Origin: Gp6-AA40 sp963741135
Lineage (GTDB): Bacteria; Acidobacteriota; Vicinamibacteria; Vicinamibacterales; UBA2999
Assembly (NCBI GenBank): GCA_963741135.1
Contig: CAVUHC010000005.1
Span: forward strand, 248,001 to 312,000
Length of the DNA: 64,000 nt
Direction: 5' to 3'
This document shows, piece after piece, positions 19,176-29,143 of the stretch (position 1 is the first letter of the stretch; the number at the start of each line of letters is the position of its first letter). The translations under genes and the position numbers were made by a program. The notes under the pieces were generated by a model. That model was given only the letters and a program-made list of their open reading frames with translations. It was not told the DNA's origin and did not search any database.

Positions 19176-20023
19176 GGCTTGATCGACTTATCGGGAAGTC
19201 GGCCACGTATCTTCAGGTACAGCCGGAGCGCCAGGACCCACCGCGGATGGTGCTTTTCGTAGAACGCAATCTGACTGCGCCGATACGCACGCTCGGTCGG
19301 GGTGGAGGCGGTTGCACGTGATTGCCCGCGGAAATGCACGATCTCCGCTGCCGGCTCGAATAACACTTTTCGTCCGCGGGCGCGTACTGCCGCACAGAAG
19401 TCGACGTCCTCGACGTACATGAAGAAACGCTCATCCATCAGACCGGCGGCCTCGGCGTCCGCGCGGCGGACGAGCATGCAGGCGCCACTGACCCAGTCAA
19501 CGTCGCGGGGCTGACGTGTGAGCCACTCCACGTACGCGGCCAGCGGCGCGAGACCGTGCTCGCCTCCGCGCATCAGAACCTTCTGCCGGAGCTCTGATAA
19601 AGGGGACAGCATGCGGCCAAAGGAGAGCTCCGCCCGGCCGTCGCCGTTGACGAGGCGCGGCCCCGCAATCGCGGCATCCGGCCTGGCATCGAGCGCCGCG
19701 ATCAGCCGGTCGATTGACCCGGTCGGGACGATTGTGTCGGGGTTGAGCAGCAGGATCAGTCCGCCGTAGGTCTGCTGGATTCCGAGATTGTTCGCGCGTG
19801 CAAACCCGAGATTTGCACCGGCATCAATCACGCGCACGCCCGTCCATCGTTGTCGAATGTCCGCCGCGGTCCCGTCCGTCGAGGCGTTATCGACCACAAC
19901 GGTCTCGTGATCGATGGTCGGCGGATGTTCGACGAGCGAGCTCAGGCATCGATCGATGTGCGCGCGCGAGTTGTACGTCACGATCACGATCGAGAGGCGA
20001 GGGAGGGTCAGCGGGTCACCCAC
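19172..20023 (-). CDS. Glycosyltransferase family 2 (rhamnosyltransferase-like)
   Basis: 283-aa inverting GT-A enzyme. LSIVIVTYNSRAHIDRCLSS begins the nucleotide-binding fold, VVVDNASTDGT and the DxD-like LLNPDTIVP follow, and GACMLVRRADAEAAGLMDER with FFMYVEDVDFC is typical of the rhamnosyl/GT2 group acting on O-antigen-like glycans. Overlaps neighbours on both sides (4 and 8 nt), so it lies within one operon. Sugar specificity is inferred only from resemblance. Confidence 0.92.
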   Translation of the reverse strand: MGDPLTLPRLSIVIVTYNSRAHIDRCLSSLVEHPPTIDHETVVVDNASTDGTAADIRQRWTGVRVIDAGANLGFARANNLGIQQTYGGLILLLNPDTIVPTGSIDRLIAALDARPDAAIAGPRLVNGDGRAELSFGRMLSPLSELRQKVLMRGGEHGLAPLAAYVEWLTRQPRDVDWVSGACMLVRRADAEAAGLMDERFFMYVEDVDFCAAVRARGRKVLFEPAAEIVHFRGQSRATASTPTERAYRRSQIAFYEKHHPRWVLALRLYLKIRGRLPDKSIKP

Positions 20024-21119
20024 GGCCGCTCGCGATCAGCACCTTCAGCACCTGCCGGGCGCACTCGGTCCATGAGTACTTCGCGAGAACGCGGTCCGCG
20101 GCGTCCACCAGTCTCCGACGCTCCCCTGCGTCAAACAGCAACGTTGCCAGTGCGTTTTCGATGAGCACCGGGTCCGGACGCTTCACGTAGATCGCCGCTT
20201 CACCGCAGATCTCGCGTGCGACGGGCGTATCGAGCAGCAGCACAGGGAGCCCCGCCGCCATTGCTTCGAGCGGCGTCAGGCCAAAGCCTTCATATTCGGA
20301 GAGAAAAGCAAAGGCGGAGGCGCCGGCGTACAGCCCTTGAAGTTCCTGGTCCGTGACGTACGAGCGAAGCTGAATGCGATCGATCAAGCCGGTCGCGCGA
20401 ATCGCGCCGGCGACGTCGATGGCGGGGGAGGTGCGATTGTCGCCGACGATCTGAAGCCGCGCATCCCCGCGGTCGCGCGCGAGACGCGCAAATCCTTCGA
20501 TCAGCTCGGGAACATGGCGGCGGTTGAAGATGGAGCCGACGAAGAGCACCGTCTGTGAGCTCGTATCGCGGACCCGAAGGGTCGGCGCCGCATCCGGCCG
20601 GGTCCCCGCTGCATGAGGTAAATCATCCACCATGCGGGGCGGACCTTTCAGGTCCGCCACACCAGGATATGCAACAACCACCTTTGAGCTGTCGATGCCC
20701 AGATGCGCGACGATCTCGCGTTTCGAGAATTGCGAAATCGTCACGACGCGCGTCGCCGCACGTGCCGCAAGCTGCACGGTCGTCCGGCGGCGCGCCCCCT
20801 CGCGCCACGTGAACCACTCGGGATGCGCAGCGAACGACACATCATGGATGGCAACAACCATGGGTACCGGAGGGAGCATCGGTCCGCTATAGGCCGGAGA
20901 GAAAAGGACGTCGGCTCGGGCCTCTCTGACGAGTCGCGGCAGGACCACTTGTTCCCATAGGATCCCGGCACGCGGGGTCATCCCATCTGGCGCAAGCAGG
21001 ATGAATTCCTGCGCTTGCGCTTCGGGTAAGGTTTTCCATGCCGCAAGGATCTCCGCGAGAAAGCGGCCGACGCCAGTCGGCTTGTCGCGAAGTTCCCGCG
21101 CATCGATGGCAATCTTCAT
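20016..21119 (-). CDS. Glycosyltransferase family 4 with in-frame palindrome
   Basis: 367-aa GT-B enzyme, start ATG 21119 (MKIAIDARELRDKPTGVGRF). Motifs are VVAIHDVSFAAHPEWF, TVLFVGSIFNRRHVPELIEG at the domain hinge and FLSEYEGFGLTPLEAMAAG at the donor site. Between the two domains about 30 residues look inserted (LKGPPRMVDDLPHAAGTRPD), and the underlying DNA at 20638-20658 is a GCGGACC-family palindrome. Relatives normally have a shorter linker here, so this resembles an in-frame repeat insertion. It overlaps the next GT4 gene upstream by 4 nt. Confidence 0.9.
   Translation of the reverse strand: MKIAIDARELRDKPTGVGRFLAEILAAWKTLPEAQAQEFILLAPDGMTPRAGILWEQVVLPRLVREARADVLFSPAYSGPMLPPVPMVVAIHDVSFAAHPEWFTWREGARRRTTVQLAARAATRVVTISQFSKREIVAHLGIDSSKVVVAYPGVADLKGPPRMVDDLPHAAGTRPDAAPTLRVRDTSSQTVLFVGSIFNRRHVPELIEGFARLARDRGDARLQIVGDNRTSPAIDVAGAIRATGLIDRIQLRSYVTDQELQGLYAGASAFAFLSEYEGFGLTPLEAMAAGLPVLLLDTPVAREICGEAAIYVKRPDPVLIENALATLLFDAGERRRLVDAADRVLAKYSWTECARQVLKVLIASGRG
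20638..20658. repeat. GCGGACC-family palindrome inside a glycosyltransferase gene
   Basis: Perfect 21-nt palindrome GGCGGACCT-TTC-AGGTCCGCC in frame in the interdomain linker of the GT4 gene. It is flanked by GCATG and CATGC, which extend partial self-complementarity. Confidence 0.8.
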
Positions 21120-22237
21120 TTCTTCTTGCGCCGGCGCCGTTCGACGGCGTCGGTGTACGCGCGGCGCAGCGTGTGGGCTGAATCGTCCCAGCTGAAGCCT
21201 TGCGCACGTTCCAGGCCCGCCTGTGCCGCGCGCAACGCCCATCCCTCGTCGCGAATCCCCCGTTCGATCGCGTTGGCGAGCGCATCGGCATCCGCAGGAT
21301 CGACGAGCGCCCCAGCACCGCCAACGACTTCCGGCAACGACCCGCGCGTCGACACGATCACCGGTATTCCAGCCGACATCGCCTCCAGGGCAGGGAGTCC
21401 GAAGCCCTCGTCCAGGGAGGGCAAAACAAGGAGGCGGGCTGACCGATACAACGTCTCACGCTCGTCATTCGGGACGTACCCTGCGTGGCTGACGTGACCG
21501 GCGAGAGGCGCCATCGTGATCCGTTTCAGCCATTCGGACGCCGCCGGCGTCGCGCGTCCCGCCAGCACAAGTCGTGGAGGCGACACGCCAAGATTCAGAA
21601 GCCGCGCGTAGGCGTCGAGCAGAACGCCGATGTTTTTCCGCGGCTCGAGGGTGCCCACGAACAGGATGCATCCGTCGTGCGGCAGGTGTGGTTCCCGTCC
21701 CAGCGTCTTCCATGATGGAGCGCCGGGCGGACATACGTAGATGCAGTCATCCGCGATCCCAAGTCGATCGGCGACCTGCCTCTTGCCGTATTGCGTGGAC
21801 GTGATGACTGCGTCGGATCGACGCGCGTGATTGGCCACGAGAGCAGGGTAGTCGCGCTCGATTTCCGCAGCGGTCATCGTTGTGCTCGACAGGAAATACA
21901 GGTCGTGGATCGTGACGACCTGGGCCGCGCGACGTGCGGGCATCAGGAGCGGATGCGCGGAGTGGGCGACGTCAACAGGGCCTGCGAGCATCTCCACCGG
22001 TGGCCACTCTCGCCGATGCCACAGATAGTTCAGAACGCGAACGGGAATGCGGTGGTCGACGACGCGCACGCCAAGTTCGGAATCGAGTCCCCTCGCAGGC
22101 CGGTCCTTCCAGGAACTGGTGAAGGCGATGACCTCATCGTGCTTCACGCTCGTGTACGCACGGACAAGCTGATGAATGTACTCGCCGACTCCGGTGCGCT
22201 GCCGCAAGGCGGGGCGGTAGTCGACGAGGATGCGCAC
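21116..22237 (-). CDS. Glycosyltransferase family 4
   Basis: 373-aa GT-B enzyme and first gene of the minus-strand polysaccharide operon. MRILVDYRPALRQRTGVGEY starts the first domain; VVTIHDLYFLSS and CILFVGTLEPRKNIGVLLDA mark the acceptor and hinge regions, and PSLDEGFGLPALEAMSAG is the donor-site E-x7-E. A lysine/arginine run ends the protein (ERRRRKKK) and may help bind the membrane. An 89-nt divergent gap separates it from ugd and must hold both promoters; no clear -35/-10 can be picked. Confidence 0.92.
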   Translation of the reverse strand: MRILVDYRPALRQRTGVGEYIHQLVRAYTSVKHDEVIAFTSSWKDRPARGLDSELGVRVVDHRIPVRVLNYLWHRREWPPVEMLAGPVDVAHSAHPLLMPARRAAQVVTIHDLYFLSSTTMTAAEIERDYPALVANHARRSDAVITSTQYGKRQVADRLGIADDCIYVCPPGAPSWKTLGREPHLPHDGCILFVGTLEPRKNIGVLLDAYARLLNLGVSPPRLVLAGRATPAASEWLKRITMAPLAGHVSHAGYVPNDERETLYRSARLLVLPSLDEGFGLPALEAMSAGIPVIVSTRGSLPEVVGGAGALVDPADADALANAIERGIRDEGWALRAAQAGLERAQGFSWDDSAHTLRRAYTDAVERRRRKKK

Positions 22238-22326
22238 GCCGAGCAGAGTACACGCGGTTCGATCCGATATGCTAACGTCAGCTGTTTCAGGCGCTTTCGC
22301 TTTCGCTCGCAGGGTTGAGAAAAACG

Positions 22327-23611
<1,285 letters not shown>

Positions 23612-23625
<14 letters not shown>

Positions 23626-24649
23626 CCCTTCGACGGTGCTCGTGACGGGTGGCGCCGGCTACATCGGCAGCCATGCCGCCAAGGCGCTGCGCCAGGCCGG
23701 CTACCGCGTCGTCATATACGACAATCTGTCGGCCGGTCATCCGGAGGCGGCGCTTGGCGCGCCGCTCGTCGAGGGCGATATCCGCGACGTCGATGCGGTT
23801 CGGCGGGCGCTGAAGGACAGTGGCGCGTCGGCGGTCATGCATTTCGCGGCGTGGCTGACCGTGTCTGATTCGGTCCACGACCCGATCGGGTATTACCGGA
23901 ACAATGTGCTGGGGACGCTGGCGACGCTGGAGGCCATGGCGGCGGAGCAGTGCCGGCAGTTCGTGTTCTCGTCGACGTGCGCCGTATACGGGGAGCCGGT
24001 TGAAACGCCGTTGCGTGAAACGCATCCGACCGCGCCCATCAATTCGTACGGGCAGACGAAACTTGCCGTTGAGCACGCCCTCCCGCATTTCGAGCGCGCA
24101 TATGGACTCCGGTCGATCCGCCTCCGCTATTTCAACGCGGCGGGAGCGGATCCCGACGGCGAGATTGGCGAAGACCACTCGCCCGAGATTCATGTCATCC
24201 CGCGCGCGTTTGAAGCGGCCTCCGGCGGGCCTCAGATCGAGATCTTCGGCGAGGATTACCCGACGCCTGACGGGACGTGTCTGCGCGACTATATCCACGT
24301 GACCGACCTTGCCAACGCGCACGTGCGGGCACTGCGCCGTCTCGAAGAGAACGGCCTTTCGGCCACCTACAATGTCGGCACCGAGCGCCCTTCATCTGTG
24401 CGTGACGTGATTGCGTCGGTGGAGCGTGTGACCGGCCGGAAAGTGGCGCACCGATCCGCGCCGCGGCGTCCCGGGGATCCGGCCGTGCTGTTCGCGTCGG
24501 CGCAGCGTATCCGCGACGACCTGGGATGGGTGCCGCAGCGGCCGGAGCTCGACATGATCGTCGCCGACGCGTGGCGCTGGCATTCAACGCATCCGCACGG
24601 TTTCCGAGCGAAGGCCCCTGGAGCGGGCGCGGGGCACGCCGCACGCTGA
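23612..24649 (+). CDS. galE: UDP-glucose 4-epimerase
   Basis: 345-aa extended SDR. VLVTGGAGYIGSHAAKAL (NAD binding), FSSTCAVYGEP and YGQTKLAVE (catalytic Ser/Tyr-x3-Lys), LRYFNAAGADPDGEIGEDH and DGTCLRDYIHVTDLA are diagnostic of GalE. Interconverts UDP-glucose and UDP-galactose for the polysaccharide. TTG 23612 overlaps the end of ugd and gives MAATDPSTVLVTGG; no nearer ATG exists. The stop overlaps the ATG of the next GT2 gene. Confidence 0.95.
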
Positions 24650-25359
24650 TGCCGAGGGCCCGCGGCACGCCGGCCGACCCGCTTCTCTCGGTTGTCATGC
24701 CGGTGTTCAATGAGGCCGCGACGATCGACGAAATCATCCGGCGCGTGATTGCGGTCCCGGTCCGCACCCAGCTCATCGTCGTCGACGATTGCTCGACCGA
24801 CGGTACTCGCGATACGTTGACGGGCCTGCAGCGCGAGCTGGGTTTCACGCTTCTGTTGCAGCCGACGAACCGCGGCAAGGGCGCAGCGCTGCGTGCCGGG
24901 TTCGAGGCCGTTCGCGGCGACATCGTCGTGATTCAGGACGCGGATCTCGAATACTCACCCGAGGAGTTCCCGCAGCTCATCGAGCTGATCTGCGACGGCC
25001 GCGCGGACGTCGTCTACGGATCCCGGTTTATCGGGCGGCACCGCGTGTTCCTGTTTACGCACTACCTGGGCAACCGGCTGCTCACGCTTCTCACGAACGT
25101 CCTCTACAACACCATGCTCACGGACATGGAGACCTGCTACAAGGTGATGAGGACCGACGTGCTGCGATCGATGACCCTTCGCTCGAACGGGTTCGGCATC
25201 GAGCCCGAGCTGACGGCAAAGATTTTCAAGCGGGGTTATCGCGTCTACGAGATTCCGATCACCTACGATGGCCGGGGCTATGACGAGGGGAAGAAGATCG
25301 GATGGCGCGACGGTGTCGTCGCGCTCTGGGTTCTGCTGCGATACCGGTTTACCGAGTGA
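24649..25359 (+). CDS. Glycosyltransferase family 2 (dolichyl/polyprenyl-phosphate mannosyltransferase-like)
   Basis: 236-aa GT-A enzyme. LLSVVMPVFNEAATIDEIIR, IVVDDCSTDGTRD and the metal-binding DADLEY are typical of DPM1-like enzymes, as is the ETCYKVMRTDVLRSM and FGIEPELTAKI pattern that flips sugars to polyprenyl phosphate. No C-terminal helix is seen, so it is cytosolic or peripheral. The start overlaps the galE stop and its end overlaps the ABC exporter start (GTGA), a tight operon. Confidence 0.92.
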   Translation: MPRARGTPADPLLSVVMPVFNEAATIDEIIRRVIAVPVRTQLIVVDDCSTDGTRDTLTGLQRELGFTLLLQPTNRGKGAALRAGFEAVRGDIVVIQDADLEYSPEEFPQLIELICDGRADVVYGSRFIGRHRVFLFTHYLGNRLLTLLTNVLYNTMLTDMETCYKVMRTDVLRSMTLRSNGFGIEPELTAKIFKRGYRVYEIPITYDGRGYDEGKKIGWRDGVVALWVLLRYRFTE

Positions 25360-27101
25360 GCGTCTTCCTCCGGCTGATCGCGTACGCGCGTCCTTATCGC
25401 GGACGACTGGCCGCCGCGATGGTCGCCATGATTGTGTATGGCGCTGCGTCGGCAGGCGTTGCCGCGCAGATCCAGCCGATCCTCGACCGCGTGCTCCCGA
25501 GGCACGAGGAGATCGGCCGCATCATCGCCACGATCGTCGCGCTCTACCTGATCAAAGGCATCGGCGCGTACCTGTCGGGCTATCTCATGACCGACGTCGG
25601 CCAGCGCGTCGTGCGCGACCTCCGCAACATTCTCTTCACGCACATCCTCGGGCAGTCGGCCGCATTCTTCTCGGCACAGACCAGCGGCCGGCTGATGTCG
25701 CGAATCACGAACGATGTCGCGCAGATCCAGCAGGCGGTCTCGGAGACGCTTGGCGACCTCGCACGGGAATCGCTGTCACTGATCGGCTTTGCGGGGCTGC
25801 TCTTCTACTACGACGCGCGGCTTGCGATGGTCAGCCTCACCGGCGCGCCGCTGATCGTGTACCCGCTCGTCCGGTTCGGACAGCGTGTGCGACGGACGAC
25901 GAGACGCAGCCAGGAAGCGCTGGAGCAAATCACGCACGTCGCCTCCGAGGCGTTCACCGGCCACCGGATCGTCAAGGCGTTCGGGGCCGAGGGGCGCGAG
26001 ACGGAGAAGTTCGAGAGCGCCTCGCATCGCCTTTATCGCACCAGCATGAAGGTGACGGGCGCGCTATCGGCACTGCCGCCGCTGATGGAGTTCATCGGGG
26101 GCGTCGCGTTCGCCGTTGCGCTGTGGTACGGCAGCCAGGAAATCGCTGCCGGCCGCCTCACGACTGGCGAATTCGTCGGATTCATCGCGGCGCTGTTCAT
26201 GATGTACGGGCCGGCGAAGAAATTGAGCCGAGTCAATGCCAACCTTCAGCAGGCTATAGCCGCCGCGGAGCGCATCTTCGAGATGCTCGACACGCACAGC
26301 GAGGTCAAGGAGCGTGACGGAGCAATCGATCTTCCGCGTTTCCGCGACGCCATCGAGTTCCGGGACGTGCACTTCGCATACGTCGGGGCGGACGATGCGA
26401 CCCTGCGAGGGGTGTCGTTCGGTGTCCGCGGCGGCCAGACGCTGGCCATCGTGGGACGCAGCGGCGCAGGCAAGACGACGCTGGTGAACCTGATCCCGCG
26501 GTTTTACGACGTCACGCAGGGGGCGATTACCATCGACGGCCGCGACCTGCGAGACGTGACGCTGGCGTCGCTGCGCGCGCAGGTGGCCATCGTGACGCAG
26601 GAGACGGTGCTCTTCGACGACACGATTGCCGCCAACATTGCGTACGGCCGGCCCGCGGCGGCTCGCGAGGAAATCGAGGCGGCGGCCCGCGCGGCGCATG
26701 CCCATGACTTCATCACCAGTCTCGATCGCGGCTACGAGACGATGATCGGCGAGCGCGGTCAGCGGTTGTCGGGCGGCCAGCGGCAGCGGGTCGCCATCGC
26801 CCGCGCGATCCTCAGGGATTCGCCGATCCTGATCCTTGACGAGGCCACCTCGTCGCTCGATGCCGAGTCGGAAATGCTCGTGCAGGAGGCGCTGTCGACG
26901 CTCATGCTCAACCGCACCTCGTTCGTGATTGCGCATCGCCTCTCTACGGTCCGCCGCGCGGACGCCATTGTCGTGCTCGAGCGCGGGCGCATCGTCGAAA
27001 CAGGCCGCCACGAGGAACTGCTCGCGCAGGGCGGCGTCTATGCGAAACTCTACGAACTGCAGTTGCAGGAGGAGCCGACCGACGAGCCCGAACGCGTATG
27101 A
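25356..27101 (+). CDS. ABC exporter, MsbA-like (permease and ATPase fused)
   Basis: 581-aa half transporter. Six transmembrane helices occupy residues 15-300 (for example VAMIVYGAASAGVAAQIQ and LIGFAGLLFYYDARLAMVSL). The nucleotide-binding domain has Walker A GRSGAGKTTLVN, the signature LSGGQRQRVAIARA, Walker B ILILDEATSSLD and the H-loop IAHRLSTV. MsbA-type proteins flip lipid A core or other lipid-linked glycans; here, in a polysaccharide operon without Wzx, glycolipid export is a fair inference. GTG 25356 overlaps the preceding stop by 3 nt; the longer frame at 25302 lies inside the GT2 gene. Confidence 0.92.
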   Translation: MSVFLRLIAYARPYRGRLAAAMVAMIVYGAASAGVAAQIQPILDRVLPRHEEIGRIIATIVALYLIKGIGAYLSGYLMTDVGQRVVRDLRNILFTHILGQSAAFFSAQTSGRLMSRITNDVAQIQQAVSETLGDLARESLSLIGFAGLLFYYDARLAMVSLTGAPLIVYPLVRFGQRVRRTTRRSQEALEQITHVASEAFTGHRIVKAFGAEGRETEKFESASHRLYRTSMKVTGALSALPPLMEFIGGVAFAVALWYGSQEIAAGRLTTGEFVGFIAALFMMYGPAKKLSRVNANLQQAIAAAERIFEMLDTHSEVKERDGAIDLPRFRDAIEFRDVHFAYVGADDATLRGVSFGVRGGQTLAIVGRSGAGKTTLVNLIPRFYDVTQGAITIDGRDLRDVTLASLRAQVAIVTQETVLFDDTIAANIAYGRPAAAREEIEAAARAAHAHDFITSLDRGYETMIGERGQRLSGGQRQRVAIARAILRDSPILILDEATSSLDAESEMLVQEALSTLMLNRTSFVIAHRLSTVRRADAIVVLERGRIVETGRHEELLAQGGVYAKLYELQLQEEPTDEPERV

Positions 27102-27103
27102 AC

Positions 27104-27232
27104 CACGAGGACGTGTTGAACCACGAAGGTCACGAAGTGCACGAAGTGTGTGATGCATATGATCCTTCGTGTTCTTCGTGTTCTTCGTGTTCTTCGTGGT
27201 TGAAAGTCTTGGTGTGCTTCGTGGTTGAAATT
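27104..27232. repeat. Hairpin of CCACGAAG/CTTCGTGG words
   Basis: The gap between the ABC exporter and yicC is built of AACCACGAAGGTCACGAAG-like units followed by their complement (TTCTTCGTG repeated three times, then CTTCGTGGTTGAA). It can fold into one long stem. The same words recur at 33.48 and 49.63 kb. Confidence 0.8.
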
Positions 27233-27234
27233 CG

Positions 27235-28128
27235 ATGATCAAGTCGATGACCGGATTCGCCTCGCTGACGCACGAGGACGAGCGGGCAACCATTGGGGTC
27301 ACGGTGCGGGCCGTGAATCATCGGTTCCTGGATATCCAGCTACGTATTCCGCAGTTGCTCGGCGAGGTCGAGCCTCGCGTGCGAGCCTTGCTCCAGAAGC
27401 GTCTTGCCCGCGGCCGCGTCGAACTGCAGATCTCCGTGCAGCTTCGCACCATGGCGACGCCGACCGTCGAGCTGAACGAGGAGTTCGCCAACGCCTTATC
27501 GGCGGCCATCGATCGTGCGCGCGAGCGCGGTCTCGTTTCAGGGGCGCTGACGCCCGGGGATCTGCTGCGGCTCCCGCAGGCGATCACCGTGCGCGATCGT
27601 ACGGCGGACGCCGATCCCCAGGTCGAAGCGCAGATCGCGGCAAGCGTGGAAGCGGCAGTGGAGCAGGCGCTGGCGGACCTCGATGCGATGCGGATCCGCG
27701 AGGGCAGTCACCTGCGAACCGATCTGGACGCACGCAAGGAATTCCTGGCCAGTCTCATCGAGCGTCTGGCTGCCGCGGCCGATGAAGGCCGGTCGTCCCT
27801 CCAGGCGCGGTTGCAGGAGCGCGTGGACGAGATCAGCCACGATCTTCCGGTTGACGAGGCGATGATCGCCCAGGAGATCGTGCGCACCGTCCAGCGATCC
27901 GACATCAGCGAGGAGGTGACGAGGTTCCGGGCGCATCTTGCGCACTGGGACGCGCTGACCGATGCCGATGAGCCCTGCGGGCGTAAGCTTGATTTCCTGC
28001 TGCAGGAGATGAACCGCGAGGTGAACACGATTGGGTCGAAGGCCGACGGCCTCCGGATATCGGAGTTGATCATTAACGCCAAAGCGGAACTCGAGAAGAT
28101 GCGTGAGCAGGTTCAGAATGTCGAGTAG
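27235..28128 (+). CDS. yicC: YicC family endoribonuclease
   Basis: 297-aa YicC/YloC protein, an endoribonuclease family linked to RNA decay. N terminus MIKSMTGFASLTHEDERATI and VNHRFLDIQLRIP are diagnostic, and the C terminus has the DUF1732 pattern KLDFLLQEMNREVNTIGSKA with LIINAKAELEKMREQVQNV. ATG 27235 is first; the gene overlaps gmk, the usual YicC-Gmk-RpoZ-CoaBC order, so these are probably one operon. Confidence 0.95.
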   Translation: MIKSMTGFASLTHEDERATIGVTVRAVNHRFLDIQLRIPQLLGEVEPRVRALLQKRLARGRVELQISVQLRTMATPTVELNEEFANALSAAIDRARERGLVSGALTPGDLLRLPQAITVRDRTADADPQVEAQIAASVEAAVEQALADLDAMRIREGSHLRTDLDARKEFLASLIERLAAAADEGRSSLQARLQERVDEISHDLPVDEAMIAQEIVRTVQRSDISEEVTRFRAHLAHWDALTDADEPCGRKLDFLLQEMNREVNTIGSKADGLRISELIINAKAELEKMREQVQNVE

Positions 28129-28786
28129 CGCCTCCGACTCCGCTCGGACGACGCGGCTCGACAACAGGCCCGTCAAGCGGGGCCAGCTCTTTATCGTGTC
28201 GGCGCCATCGGGGACGGGTAAGACGACGCTGGTCGAGCGCCTGGTGCACCGGATCCCGAATCTCTGCCTGTCCCGGTCGTACACCTCGCGAGCGGCTCGT
28301 CCGGGCGAGCAGGATAGCGTTGACTATAATTTCATCAGTCGCCAGCGGTTCGAGGAGATGGTTCGAAAGGGCGACTTTCTCGAGTGGGCGGACGTCTTTG
28401 GGAACTATTACGGCACGTGCGCGACTGATACTGAATGCTGCCTGGCCACTGGACAGGACCTGGTGCTCGTGATCGACGTTCAAGGAGCGAGGCAGGTCCG
28501 GAGCAGCGGGATCGAGTCGGTCGGGATCTTCGTGCTGCCGCCGTCTGGGGCCACGCTCGAGCAGCGGTTGCGCGGCCGTAGCCAGGACTCGGACGAGGAA
28601 ATCCGGAAGCGGCTCGAGACCGCCCGACTCGAAGTCGGCGAGTTCGCCACCTACGAATACGTGGTAGTCAATGACGAGCTCGACGGGGCCGTGGATCGGC
28701 TGCGCGCCATTGTGCTGGCCGAGCGGGCTCGCGTGAAGGCCATGCGCGCGGCGGCCGAAACCATTATCGGGACATTCCGTTCGTAG
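28118..28786 (+). CDS. gmk: Guanylate kinase
   Basis: ATP-dependent GMP to GDP kinase. P-loop SAPSGTGKTTLVERLV, then SRSYTSRAARPGEQDSVDYN (GMP binding), FLEWADVFGNYYGT and VLVIDVQGARQVR. ATG 28118 gives 222 aa with about 20 extra N-terminal residues before RGQLFIVSAPSG; GTG 28103 is an alternative. The start overlaps yicC by 11 nt. Length and motifs are normal. Confidence 0.96.
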   Translation: MSSSASDSARTTRLDNRPVKRGQLFIVSAPSGTGKTTLVERLVHRIPNLCLSRSYTSRAARPGEQDSVDYNFISRQRFEEMVRKGDFLEWADVFGNYYGTCATDTECCLATGQDLVLVIDVQGARQVRSSGIESVGIFVLPPSGATLEQRLRGRSQDSDEEIRKRLETARLEVGEFATYEYVVVNDELDGAVDRLRAIVLAERARVKAMRAAAETIIGTFRS

Positions 28787-28832
28787 GTGCGGACCTTCAG
28801 GGGCGCCCCGGCGTCTAACGTAGAGCCATCGG

Positions 28833-29075
28833 ATGGTATACGGGCGGGCCTTTCCGCCTTTCGTTAAAGCTACGGCGGACAACCAGACCCGCCCGGAGGA
28901 TCTCGTGGAAAGAGCACCCAAGGAACATCGGTTCGAGTTCGTCGTGTTGGCCAGCCAGCGGACACGCCAGCTGCTCAAGGGCGCGTTGCCGCGGGAAGCG
29001 GGCAACAGGAAGATTGGCATTGCCCAGAAGGAAATTCTGCGACGGAAAGTTGTGAAGATTGATGACGAACAGTAA
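28833..29075 (+). CDS. rpoZ: DNA-directed RNA polymerase omega subunit
   Basis: 80-aa protein after gmk and before coaBC, the standard place for rpoZ. The EHRFEFVVLASQRTRQLLKG stretch is the omega core (helix with the VxxASxRARQL pattern) and EILRRKVV matches the C-terminal helix. Omega helps assemble beta-prime. The N-terminal 20 residues are atypical for the short enterobacterial form but fit longer acidobacterial relatives. Start ATG 28833. Confidence 0.85.
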   Translation: MVYGRAFPPFVKATADNQTRPEDLVERAPKEHRFEFVVLASQRTRQLLKGALPREAGNRKIGIAQKEILRRKVVKIDDEQ

Positions 29076-29141
29076 ATCCCAAATCCCAAACCCCAAATCA
29101 AAAGTTCGGGGATGTCATTGGGATTTGGGATTTGGGATTTG
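29076..29141. repeat. Inverted AATCCCAAATCCC / GGGATTTGGGATT repeat
   Basis: Directly after the rpoZ stop, AATCCC-type units (29078-29097) pair with GGGATTT units (29118-29141) to form a hairpin. It ends three bases before the coaBC ATG and so includes its ribosome-binding region. Confidence 0.8.
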
Positions 29142-29143
29142 AT

